From: Haplomitrium mnioides
Taxonomy: Eukaryota; Marchantiophyta; Haplomitriopsida; Calobryales
Direction of reading: 5' to 3'
Length of the DNA: 64,000 nt
Assembly: GCA_049999725.1 (NCBI GenBank)
Contig: JBNGIS010006491.1
Span: 22,830-86,829 of the forward strand
Part shown: piece by piece, positions 10,401 through 23,300 of the stretch
How the letters are laid out: every line of letters begins with the position of its first letter
How positions within the stretch are numbered: position 1 is the stretch's first letter
The notes under the pieces: generated by a model
The model's input: only the letters and a program-made list of their open reading frames with translations
What the model was told of the DNA's origin: nothing
Database searches by the model: none
Program-made: the position numbers and the translations under genes

Positions 10401-13400
10401 AACGGACCAAGGAATGCCGTGAGTTAGGTCCGCCTCTAGGAAACGGACGTGCCTCTATTGTCTAGCTCTATTATCTAACTCGAGTACCGATACTCTACTG
10501 TCTAGTTCTATTATCTAACTCGAGTATCGATACTAAGAGGAAACAGAACAAACGGACCAAGGAATGCCTTGAGTAAGGTCCGCCTCAAGTAAACGGACTG
10601 AGAGGAAACGGACCGAACACACCAAGGAATGCCCTGACTTTGGTCCGCCTCTAGGAAACACACCTGCCTCTATTGTCTAGTTCCATTATCTAACTCGAGT
10701 ACCGACACCCTATTGTCCAACTATGTTATTTAACTTAAGTACCAATGCTGAGAGAAAACAGACCAAACAGACCAAGGAATGCCCTGAGTTAGGTCCGTCT
10801 CTAGGAAATGGACTGAGAGGAAATGGACAAAACGGACCAAGGAATGCTCTAAGTTAGGTCCGCATCTAGGAAACAGATCTGCCTCTCTTGTCTAGTTCTA
10901 TTATCTAACTCGAGCACCGATACTGAGAGGAAACAAACCAGACAGACCAAGGAATACCCTGAGTTAGTTCTGCCTCTAGGAAACAGAGCTGCTTGAAACG
11001 GACCAAGGAATTCCTTGAGTTAGATCCGCCTCTAGGAAAGGGACCTACCCATATTGTCTAGTTCTATTATCTAACTCGAGTACGGATACTCTATTGTCTA
11101 GTTCACTTATCTAACTCGAGTACCTATACTAAGAGGAAACAGACGAAGGAATGCCCTGAGTAAGATCCGCCTCTAGGAAACGAACTGAGAGGAAACAGAC
11201 CAAACAAACCAAGGAATGCACTGAGTTTGGTCCGCCTCTAGGAAACGCACGTACCTCTATTGTATAGTTCTATTATATATACTATATTCTAGTTATGTTA
11301 TCTAACTTGAGTACCGATACTGAGAGGAAACAGACCAAACGGACCAAGGAATGCCTTGAGTCAGGTCTGACTCTAGGAAATAAACTGAGAAGAAACAGAC
11401 CAAACGGACCAAGGAATGCCCTGAGTTAGGTCCGCCTCTAGGAAACGGAACTGCCTCTATTGTCTAGTTCTATTATCTAGCTCGAGTACGGATATTATTG
11501 TCTAGTTCTATTATCTAACTCGAGTACCGATACTGAGAGGAAACGGACCAAACGAACCAAGGAATGCCCTGAGTTAGATCCGCCTCTAGGAAACATACCT
11601 ATTTGAATCGGAACAAATGGATCAAGGAATGCTTTGAGTTAGGTTTGCCTATAGGAAATGGACCTGCTTCTATTGTCTAGTTCTATTATCTAACTCGAGT
11701 ACCGATATTGAGAGGAAACGGACCAAGGAATTCCCTGAGTTAGGTCCGCCTCTAGGAAACGGACTGAGAAGAAACAGACCAAGGAATGCCTTGAGTTAGG
11801 TCCGCCTCTAGGAAATGGACCTACCTGCATTGTCTAGTTCTACTATCTAACTAGTCAATTGTCTAGTTTTATTATCTAACTCAAGTACTGATACTGAGAG
11901 GAAACAGATCAAATGGACCAATGAATGCCCTGAGTTAGGTCCGCCCCTAGGAAATGGACCTTTCTCTATTGTCTAGTTCTATTATCTAACTCGAGTACCG
12001 ACACCCTATTGTCTAGTTCTATTATCTAACTCGAGTACCGATGCTGAGAGGAAATGGACCAAACGGACCAAGGAATGCCCTGAGTTAGGTCCGCCTCTAG
12101 GAAACGAACTTGCCTCTATTGTCTTGTTCTATTATCTAACTCGAGTACCGATACTCTACTGTCTAGCTCTATTATCTAACTCGAGAACCGATACTGAGAG
12201 GAAACAAACCAAACAGACCAAGGAATGCCCTTAGTAAGGTCTGCCTCAAGGAAACGGACTGAAAGGAAACGGACCAAACAGACCAAGGAATGCCCTGAGT
12301 TTGGTCTGCCTCTAGGAAACGGAGGTGCCTCAATTGTCTAGTTCTATTATCTAACTCGAGTACCGATACCCTATTGTCTAGTTCTATTATCTATCTCGAG
12401 TACCGATACCCGTATTGTCTAGTTATGTTATCTAACTCGAGTTCCAATACTGAGAGGAAACGGACCAAACGGACCAAGGAACGCCTTGAGTTAGGTCCAA
12501 TTCTAAGAAATAGACTGAGAAGAAACAGACCAAGGAATGCCCTGAGTTAGGTCCGCCTCTAAGAAACGGAACTGCCTCTATTGTCTAGTTCTATTATCTA
12601 GCTCGAGTACCAATACTCTATTGTCTAGTTCCATTATCTAACTCGAGTACCGATACTGAGAGGAAACGGACCAAACAATCCAAGGAATGCCTTGAGTTAG
12701 ATCCGCCTCTAAGAAACAGACCTGCCTGAATCGGAACAAATGGATCAAGGAATGCCTTGAGTTAGGTCTGCCTCTAGGAAATAGACTTGCCTCTATTGTC
12801 TAGTTCTATTATCTAACTCGAGTAACGATACCCTATTGTCTAGTTCTATTATCTAACTCGAGTACTGATACTGAGAGGAAACGGACCAAGGAATTCCCTG
12901 AGTTAGGTTCGCCTCTAGGAAACGGACCGAGGAATGCCTTGAGTTAGGTCCGCCTTTAGGAAACGGACCTACCTCTATTGTCTAGTTCTATTATCTAACT
13001 ATCCAATTGTCTAGTTCTATTATCTAACTCGAGTACCGATATTGAGAGGAAACAGACCAAACATACCAATGAATGCCCTGAGTTAGGTCCGCCTCTAAGA
13101 AATGGACCTTTCTCTATTGTCTAGTTCTATTATCTAACTCGAGTAACGATACCATATTGTCTAGTTCTATTATCTAACTCGAGTACCTATGCTGAGAGGA
13201 AATCGACCAAACAGACCAAGGAATGCTTTGAGTTAGGTCTGCCTCTAGGAAACAGACCTGCCTCTATTGTCTAGTTCTATTATCTAACTCGAGTACCGAT
13301 ACCCTATTGTCTAGTTCTATTATCTAATTCGAGTAGGGATAATGAGAGGAAACGGACCAAGGAATGCCCTGAGTTAGCTCCGCCTCTAGGAAACAGACCT

Positions 13401-14266
13401 GTCTCTATTGTCTAGTTCTATTATCTACCTCGAATACCGATACCCTATTGTGTAGTTGTATTATCTAACTCGAGTACCGATACTGAGAGGAAACGGACCA
13501 AGGAATGCCTTGAGTTAGGTCCGCCTCTAGGCAACGGACCTGCCTCTATTGTCTAGTTCTATTATCTTACTCGAGTACTGACACCCTATTGTCTAGTTCT
13601 ATTATCTAACTCAAGTAACGATACTGAGAGGAAATGGACCAAACGAACGAAGGAACGCCCTGAGTAAGGTCCGCCTCTAGGAAACGGACCTGCCCGAAAC
13701 GGACCATGCATACCAAGGAATACCCTGAGTTAGGTCCGCCTCTAGGAAATGGACATGCTCTTATTGTCTAGTTCTATTATCTAGCTCGGGTACCGATGCC
13801 CTATTGTCTAGTTCTTTTATCTAACACGAGTACCGATACTTAGAGGAAACGGACCAAATAGACCAAGGAATGCCTTGAGTTAGGTCCGCCTTGAGGAAAT
13901 GGACCTGCCTGAAATGGACCAAGGAATGCCCTGAGTTAGATCCACCTCTAGGAAACAGACCTCCCTCTATTGTCTAGTTCTATTATCTAACTCGAGTACC
14001 GATACTGAGAGGAAACGGACCAAACGGACCAAGAAATCCCTTGAGTTAGGTCGGCCTCTAGGAAACTAACTGAGAGGAAACGGACCAAACGGACCAAGGA
14101 ATGCCCTGAGTTAGGTCCGCCTGTAGGAAACGGACCTTCCTCTATTGTCTAGTTCTATTATCTAACTCGAGTACCAAGACCCTATTGTCTAGTTGTATTA
14201 TCTAACTCGAGTACCGATACTGAGAGGAAACGGAACAAGGAATGCCTTGAGTTAGATTCGCCTGTA

Positions 14267-14276
14267 GGAAATGGAG
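14267..14276. repeat. Target-site duplication of the poly(A) insertion, left copy
   Basis: GGAAATGGAG occurs here and again at 14321-14330, bracketing a 44-bp non-satellite stretch. With one copy removed, the satellite module reads continuously into TGAGAGGAAAC. Confidence 0.85.
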
Positions 14277-14320
14277 TGTTTACTTTCGGTCAGAAAACAA
14301 AAAAAAAAAAAAAAAAAAAG
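14277..14320 (+). mobile_element. 44-bp poly(A)-tailed insertion (5'-truncated retroposon)
   Basis: TGTTTACTTTCGGTCAGAAA, then AC, then 21 adenines and a G, absent from every other satellite copy I compared. It is flanked by a perfect 10-bp direct repeat. A poly(A) tail with a target-site duplication of about 10 bp is the mark of LINE-driven, target-primed reverse transcription. Only about 22 bp of source sequence remain, so the parent (LINE, SINE or mRNA 3' end) cannot be named. Confidence 0.8.
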
Positions 14321-14330
14321 GGAAATGGAG
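14321..14330. repeat. Target-site duplication of the poly(A) insertion, right copy
   Basis: GGAAATGGAG, identical to 14267-14276, directly after the poly(A) stretch. Confidence 0.85.
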
Positions 14331-17300
14331 TGAGAGGAAACGGACCAAGGAATGCCCTGAGTTAGGTCGGCCTCTAGGAAACGGACCAAACGGACATAGG
14401 AATGCGCTGAGTTAGGTCCGCCTCTAGGAAACAGACATGCCTCTATTGTCTAGTTCTATTATCTAACTATCCTATTGTCTAGTTCTATTATCTAACTCGA
14501 GTACCGATACTAAGAGGAAACAGACCAAACTGACCAAGGAATGCTATAAGATAGCTCTGCTTGCTTGAAATGGACCAATCTGACTAAGGAATGCCCTGAG
14601 CTAGGTCCGCCTCTAGGAAACGAACCTACCACTATTTTCTAGTTCTATTATCTAACTTGAGTATCGATACTCTATTGTCTAGTTTTATTGTTTAACTCGA
14701 GTACCGACAATGAGAGAAAACGGACCAAACGGACCAAAGAATGCTCTGAGTTAGGTCCGACTCTAGAAAATGGGCCTGCCTAAAACGGACCAAACAAACC
14801 AACGAATGCTCTGAGTTAGGTCCGCCTCTAGGAAATGGACCTGCCTCTATTGTCTAGTTCTATTATCTAACTTAAGTACCGGTACCCTATTGTCTAGTTC
14901 TATTATCTAACTCAAGTATCGATACTAAGAGGAAACGGACCAAACGGACCAAGGAATGCCCTGAGTTAGGTCCGCCTCAAGGAAACGGACTGAGAGGAAA
15001 TGGACCAAACAGACCAAGGAATGCCTTGAGTTAGCTCCGCCTCTAGGAAACAGACCTGCCTCTATTGTCTAGTTCTATTATCTACCTCGAATACTGATAC
15101 CCTATTGTGTAGTTGTATTATCTAACTCGAGTACCGATACTAAAAGGAAATAGACCAAATGGACCAAGGAAGGCCCTGAGTTAGGTCCGCCTCTAGGAAA
15201 CGGACCTGCCTCTATTGTCTAGTTCTATTATCTTACTCGAGTACTGACACCTTATTGTCTAGTTCTATTATCTAACTCAAGTAGCGATACTGAGAGGAAA
15301 CAGACCAAACGAACGAAGGAACTCCCTGAGTAAGGTCTGCCTTTAGGAAACGGACCTGCCCAAAACGGACCATACATACCAAGGAATACCCTGAGTTAGG
15401 TCCGCCTCTAGGAAATGAACCTGCTCTTCTTGTCTAGTTCTATTATCTAACTCGAGTACCGATACCCTATTGTCTAGTTCTATTATCTAACACGAGTACC
15501 AATACTTAGAGGAAACAAACCAAACAGACCAAGGAATGCCTTGAGTTAGGTCCGCCTCAAGGAAACGGATCTGCCTGAAATGGACCAAGGAATGCCCTAA
15601 GTTAGATCCACCTCTAGGAAGCAGACCTCCCTCTATTGTTTAGTTCTATTATCTAACTGGCCTACCAATACCCTATTGTCTAGTTCTATTATCTAACTCG
15701 AGTACCGATACTGAGAGGAAACGGACCAAGGAATCCCTTGAGTTAGGTCGGCCTCTAGGAAACTAACTGAAAGGAAACGGTTTAGGGTCCAGGGAAACAG
15801 ACCTGCCTCTATTGTCTAGTTCTATTATTCAACTATCCTATTGTCTAGTTCTATTATCTAACTTGAGTACCGATACTAAGAGGAAACAGACCAAACGGAC
15901 CAAGGAATGCTATGAGATAGCTCCGCCTGCCTGAAACGGACCAATCTGACCAAGGAATGCCCTAAGCTAGGTCCGCCTCTAGGAAACGAACCTGCCACTA
16001 TTGTCTAGTTCTATTATCTAACTTGAGTATCGATACTCTATTGTCTAGTTTTATTGTTTAACTCGAGTACTGACAATGAGAGGTAATGGACCAAACGGAC
16101 CAAAGAATGCCTTGAGTTAGGTCCGACTCTAGGAAATAGGCCTGCCTGAAACAGACCAAACGGACCAAGGAATGCCCTGAGTTAGGCCCGCCTCTAGGAA
16201 ATGGATCTGCCTCTATTGTCTAGTTCTATTATCTAACTCGAGTACCGATATCCTATTGTCTAGTTCTATTATCTAACTCAAGTACCGATACTAAGAAGAA
16301 ACAGACCAAACGGACCAAGGAATGCCCAGAGTTAGGTTCGCCTCAAGGAAACAGACTAAGAGGAAATGGACCAAACAGACCAAGGAATGCCTTGAGTTAG
16401 GTCCGCCTCTAGGAAACACACCCGCCTCTATTGTCTAGTTCTATTATCTAACTCGAGTTCTGATACCCTAATGTCGAGCTATGTTATCTTACTCGAGTAT
16501 CGACACTGAGAGGAAACAGAACAAACGGATGGAGGAATGCCTTGAGTTAGGTTTGCCTCTAAGAAATGGACTGAGAGGAAATGGACGAAACGGACAAAGG
16601 AATGCCCTGAGTTAGGTCCACCTATAGGAAGCAGACGTGCCTCTATTGTCTAGTTCTATTATCTAACTATCCTATTGTTTAGTTCTATTATCCAACTATC
16701 CTATTGTCTAGTTCTATTATCTAACTCGAGTACCAATACCGAGAGTAAACAAACCAAACGGACCAATGAATGCCCAAAGTTAGCTCCGTCTCTAGGAAAC
16801 GGACCTGCCTGAAACGGACCAAGGAATGCCTTGAGTTAGGTCCGCCTCTAAGAAATGGCTCCACCTCTATTGTCTACTTCTAGTATCTAACTCGAGCACC
16901 GATAATCTATTGTCTAGTTCTATTATCTAACTCGAGTACCGATACTGAGAGGAATCAGACCAAACAGACCAAGGAATGCCTTGAGTTAGGTCCGCCTCTA
17001 GGAAACAGACTCAGAGAAAACGGACCAAACAAACCAAGGAATGCCATGAGTTAGGTCTGCCTCCAGGAAATGGACATGCCTCTATTGTCTAGTTCTATTA
17101 TCTAACTCGAGTACTGAAACCCTATTGTCTAGTTCTATTATCTAACTCGAGTACCGATGCTGAGAGGAAATGGACCAAACGGACCAAGGAATGCCTTCAG
17201 TTAGGTCCGTCTCAAGGAAACGGACTGAGAGGAAATGAACCAAACAGACCAAGGAATGCTCCGAGTTTGGTCCGCCTTGAGGAAATGCACCTGCCTTTAT

Positions 17301-20300
17301 TGTCTAGTTCTATTATCTAACTCGAGTTCCGATACCCTATTGTCTAGCTATGTTATCTTATTCGAGTACCGATACTGAGAGGAAACGGAACAAACGGACC
17401 GAGGAATGCCCTGAGTTACGTCCGCCTCTAGGAAATGGACTGAGAGGAAATAGACCAAACGGACCAAGAAATGCCATGAGTTAGGTTTGCCTCTACTAAA
17501 TGGACCAAACGGACCAAGAAATGCCCTGAGTTAGGTCCGCCTATAGGAAACAGACCTGCCTCTATTGTCTAGTTCTATTATCTAACTATCCTATTGTCTA
17601 GTTCTAATATTCAACTATCCTATTGTCTAGTTCTATTATCTAACTAGAGTACCAATACCAAGAGGAAACAAACCAAACGGACCAAGGAATGCCCAAAGTT
17701 CGCTTCGCCTCTAAAAAACGGGCCTTCCTGAAACGTACCAAACGGACCAAGGAATGCCTTGAGTTAGGTCCGCCTCTATGAAACGGCTCTGCCTCTATTG
17801 TCTACTTCTATTATCTAACTTGAGCACCGATACTCTATTGTCTAGTTCTATTATCTAACTCGAGTATCGATCATGAGAGGAAACGGACCAAACAGACCAA
17901 GGAATGCCATGAGTTAGGTCCGCCTCTAGGAAACAGATTGAGAGCAAACAGACCAAACAGACCAAGGAAAGCTCTGAGTTAGGTCCGCCTCCAGGAAACG
18001 CACCTGCCTCTATTGTCTAGTTCTATTATCTAACTCGAGTACCGATACCCTATTGTCTAGTTATGTTATCTAACTTGAGTGACGATAGTGAGAGGAAACA
18101 GACCAAACGGACCAAGGAATGCCCAGAGTTAGGTCCGACTCTAGGAAATGGACTGAGAGGAAATGGACCAAACGGACTAAGGAATGCCGTGAGTTAGGTC
18201 CGCCTCTAGGTAATGGACCTGCCTCTATTGTCTAGTTCTATTATCTAACTCTAGTACCAATACTCTATTGTCTAGTTCTATTATCTAACTCGAGTACCGA
18301 GACTGAGAGGAAACGGACCAAGGAATGCTCTGACTTAGGTCCGTCTCTAAAAAATGGACGTGCCTGAAACAGACCAAACGGACCAAGGAATTCCCTGAGT
18401 TAGGTCTGCCTCTAGGAAACAGACCTACCTCTATTGTTTAGTTCTATTATCTAACTCGAGTAACAATGCCCTATTGTCTAGTTCTATTATCTAACTCGAG
18501 TACCGATACTAAGAGGAAATGGACCAAACGAACCAAGGAATGCCCTGAACTAGATCTGCCTTTAAGAAGCGAACTTGCCTGAAACACACCAAACGAACCA
18601 AGGAAAACCCTGAGTTAGGTATGCCTCTAGGAAATGGACCTACCCTTATTGTCTAGTTCTATTATCTAACTCGAGTACCGATACCCTATTGTCTAGTTAT
18701 ATTATCTAACTCGAGTACCTATACTGAGAGGAAACATACCAAACAGACCAAGGAATGCTCTAAGTAAGGTCTGCCTCTGGGAAACTGACGTGCCTGAAAC
18801 GGACCAAACGGACCAAGGAATGCTGTGAGTTTGGTCCGCCTCTTGGAAACGGACGTGCCTCTATTGTCTAGCTCTATTATTTAACTCGAGTACTGATACT
18901 CTACTGTCTAGTTCTATTATCTAACTCAAGTACCGATACTGAGAGGAAATAGACCAAACGGACCAAGGAATGCCCAGAGTTAGGTCCGCCTCTAGGAAAC
19001 GGTCCTGCCTGAAACGGACCAAACGGACCAAGGAATGCTTTGACTTAGGTCCGCCTTTAGTGAATGGACCTGCCTCTATTTTCTAGTTCTATTATCTAAC
19101 TCGAGTACTGATACCCTATTGTATAGTTCTATTATCTAACTCGGGTACTAATACCCTATTGTATAGTTCTATTATCTAACTCGAGTACCGATATTGAAAA
19201 GAAACAGACCAAACAAACCAAGGAATGCCTTGAGTTAGGTCCGCCTCAAGGAGACGAACTGAGAGAAAATGGACCAAACAGACCAAGAAATGCCTTGAGT
19301 TTGGTCCGCCTCTAGGAAACGGACCTGCCTTAATTGTCTAGTTCTATTATCTAACTCGAGTACCGATACCCTATTGTCTAGTTATGTTATCTTAGTCGAG
19401 TACCGATACTGAGAGTAAACAGACCAAACAAACCAAGGAATGCCCTGAGTTAGGTCCGCCTCTAGGAAATGAACTGAGAGGAAACGGACCAAACTGACCA
19501 AACTGACCAAGGAATGCCCTGAGTTAGGTCCGGCTTTAGGAAACAGACCAAACAGACCAAGGAATGCCTTGAGTTAGGTCCACCTCTAGAAAACGGACCT
19601 GCCTCTATTGTCTAGTTCTATTATCTAACTCGAGCACCGATATTGAGAGGAAACAGACCAGACGGATCAAGGAATGCCTTGAGTTAGCTCCGCCTATAGG
19701 AAACTAACCTGCATGAAACGGACCAAACGGACTAAGGAATTCCCTGAGTTAGGTCCGCCTCTAGGAGACGGACATGTCTCTATTGTCTAGTTCTATAATC
19801 TAACTCGAACACCGATACTCTATTGTCTAGGTCTATTATCTAAATTGAGTACCGATACTGAGAGGAAACGGACCAAACGGACCAAGAAATGCCTCGAGTT
19901 AGGTCCGTCTGTAGGAAACGAACTTGCCTGAAACGGACCAAACAGACCAGGGAATGCCTGAGTTAGGTCCGCCTCTACGAAACGGACCTGCCTCTATTGT
20001 CTAGTTCTATTATCTAACTCGAGTACCAATACCACATTGTCTAGTTCTATTATCTTGATCGAGTACCGATACTGAGAGAAAATGGACCAAACGAACCAAG
20101 AAATGCCCTGAGTTAGGTCCGCCTCTAGGAAACGGACTTGCCTGAAATGGACCAAACGGACCAAGGAATATCTTGAGTAAGATCTGCCTCTAGAAAATGG
20201 ACTTGCCCTTGTTGTCTAGTTCTATTATCTATCTCGAGTACCGACACCCTATTGTCTAGTTCTATTATCTAACTCGAGTACCGATACTGAGAGAAAACAG

Positions 20301-23300
20301 ACCAAATGGACCAAGGAATGCCCTGAGTTAGGTCCACCTCCAGGAAACAGACCTGCCTGAAACAGACCAAACGGACCAAGGAATGCCTTGAGTTAGGTCC
20401 ACCTCTAGGAAACGGACCATCCTCTATTGTCTAGTTCTATTATCTAACTCGAGTACCGATACCCTATTGTCTAGTTCTATTATCTACCTCTAGTAGCGAT
20501 ACTGAGATGAAACAGACCAAAAGGACCAAGGAATGCCCTAAGTTAGGTCCGACTTTAGGAAACGGACCAGGAGGAAACAGACCAAGGAATGCCTTGAGTA
20601 AGGTCCGCCTCTAGGAAACAGACCTGCCTCTATTATCTAGTTCTATTATCTAACTCGAGTACTGATACCATATTGTCTAGTTATGTTATCTAACTCGACT
20701 ACCAATACTGAGAGGAAATGGAACAAACGGACCAAGGAATGTCCTGAGTTAGATCTGCCTCTAGGAAATGGACAGAGAGGAAACGGACCAAATGGACCAA
20801 GGAATGCCCTGAGTTAGGTCCGCCTCTAGGAATAAGACGTGCCTCTATTGTCGAGTTCTATTATCTAACTATCATATTGTCTAGTTCTATTATCTAACTA
20901 TCCTATTGTCTAGTTGTATAATCTAACTCGAGTACCAATACCAAGAGGAAACAAACCAAACAGACCAAGGAATGCCCAAAGCTAGCTCTGCCTCTAGGAA
21001 ACGGACTTGCCTAAAACGGACCAAACAGACCAAGGAATGCCCTGAGTTAGGTCCGCCTCTAGGAAACGGACCTGCCTCTATTGTCTAGTTCTATTATCTG
21101 GCTCGAATATCGATACTCTATTGTCTAGCTCTATTATCTAACTCAAGTACCCATACTGAGAGGAAATAGACCAAACGGACCAAGGAATGCCCTGAGTTAG
21201 ATCCACCTCTAGGAAACGGACCTGCTTGAATCGGACCAAACGGATCAAGGAATGCCCTGAGCTAGGTCCGCCTCTAGGAAATGGACCTGCCTCTATTGTC
21301 TAGTTCTATTATCTAACTCGAGTAACGATACCCTATTGTCTAGTTATATTATCTAGCTCGAGTACCGATATTGAGAGGAAACGGACCAAGGAATTCCTTG
21401 AGTTAGGTCCGCCTCTAGGAAACGGACTGAGAGGAAACGGACCAAGGAATTCCTTGAGTTAGGTTCGCTTCTTGGAAACAGACCTACCTGTCATGTCTAG
21501 TTCTATTATCTAACTATCCTATTGTCTAGTTATATTATCTAACTCGAGCACCGATACTGAGAGGAAACAGACCAGATAGACCAAGGAATGCCCTGAGTTA
21601 GCTCTGCCTCTAGGAAACGGAGCTGCTTGAAACGGACCAAGGAATTACTTGAGTTAGGTCCGCCTCTAGGAAATGGACCTGCCCATGTTGTCTTGTTCTA
21701 TTATCTAACTTGAGTACCGATACTAAGAGGAAACAGAGCAAACAAACCAAGGAATTCCCTGAGTTAGGTCCGTCTCTAGGAAACAGACCTGCCTGAAACG
21801 GACCAAACGGACCAAGGGATGCTCTGGGTTAGGTCCACTTGGAAGAAACGGACCTGCCTCTATTGTCTAGTTCTATTATCTAACTCGAGTACCTATACTG
21901 AAAGGAAATGGACCAAACGAACCAAGAAATGCCCTAAGTTAGGTCCGCCTCTAGGAAACGGATGTGCTTGAAACAGACCAAACGGACCAAGGAATGTCGT
22001 GAGTTAGGTCCGCCTCTAGGAAACGGATGTGCCTCTATTGTTTAGCTTTATTATCTAACTCGAGTACCGATACTCTACTTTGTAGATCTATTATCTAACT
22101 CAAGTACCGATACTGAGAGGAAACAGACCAAACAGACCAAGGAATGCCCAGAGTTAGGTCCGCCTCTAGGAAATGGGCCTGCCTGAAATGGACCAAACAG
22201 ACCAAGAAATGCCCTGAGTTAGGTCTGACTTTAGTAAATGGACGTGCCTCTATTGTCTTGTTCTATTATCTAACTCGAGTACCGATACCCTATTGTATAG
22301 CTCTATTATCTAACTCGAGTACTGATACTGAAAGGAAACGGACCAAACGAACCAAGGAATGCCTTGAGTTAGGTCCGCCTCAAGGAAACAGACTAAGAGG
22401 AAATGGACCAAACAGACCAAGGAATGCCCTGAGTTTGGTCTGCCTCTAGGAAACGGACCTGCCTCAATTGTCTAGTTCTATTATCTAACTCGAGTACCGA
22501 TACCCTATTGTCTAGTTATGTTATCTTACTCGAGTACCGATATTGAGAGGAAACAGACCAAATGGACCAAGGAATGCCCTGAGTTAGGTCCGCCTCTAGG
22601 AAATGAACTGAGAGGAAACAAACCAAATGGACCAAAGAATGCCCTGAGTTAGGTCCGACTTTAGGAAACTGACCAAACGGACCAAGGAATGCCCTGAGTT
22701 AGCTCCGCCTCTAGGAAATGGACATGCCTCTATTGTCTAGTTCTATTATCTAACTCGAGCACCGATACTGAGAGGAAACAGACCAGACGGATCAAGGAAT
22801 GCCCTGAGTTAGCTCCGCCTCTAGGAAACTAACCTGCATGAAATAGACCAAACGGACTAAGGAATTCCCTGAGTTAGGTCCGCCTCTAGGAGACGGACCT
22901 GCCTCTATTATCTAGTTCTATAATCTAACTCCAACACCGATACTCTATTGTCTAGTTCTATTATCTAAATTGAGTACCGATATTGAGAGGAAATGGACCA
23001 AACGGACCAAGGAATAACTCGAGCTAGGTCCGTTTGTAGGAAACAGACTTTCCTGAAATAGACCAAACAGACCAAGGAATGCCTAAGTTAGGTCCGCCTC
23101 TAGGAAACATGCCTGCCTCTATTGTCTAGTTCTTTTCCTCTATTGTCTAGTTCTTTTATCTAACTCGAGTACCGATACCATTTTGTCTAGTTCTATTATC
23201 TTATTCGAGTACCGATACTGAGAGGAAACGAACCAAACGATCCAAAAAATGCCTAGAGTTAGGTCCGCCTCTAGGAAACGGACATGCCTGAAATGGACCA

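Larger units (their letters stand above)
13420..16260. repeat. Duplicated multi-unit segment inside the satellite
   Basis: Rare variants recur in the same order. TCTACCTCGAATAC followed by TGTGTAGTTGTATTATC occurs near 13424 and again near 15082 (an older relative is near 7702). GACCAAACGAACGAAGGAA occurs near 13630 and 15300. An ATAGCTC variant followed by ACCAATCTGAC occurs near 14550 and 15920. The copies lie about 1.4-1.7 kb apart and show duplication of several units together, that is, higher-order repeat formation by unequal exchange. Confidence 0.65.

Noticed and set aside
15778-15797. TTTAGGG in the satellite, possible plant telomere repeat
   Set aside because: A single heptamer at an irregular junction (GGTTTAGGGTCCAGGG). 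No tandem telomere repeats are present, so it is most likely chance.
22144-22449. ORFs of 66-101 codons inside the satellite (also near 8599, 9274, 28908, 30485, 31913, 32709)
   Set aside because: They translate the repeat units, differ in frame from unit to unit, and the unit is not a multiple of three. No coding constraint is visible.
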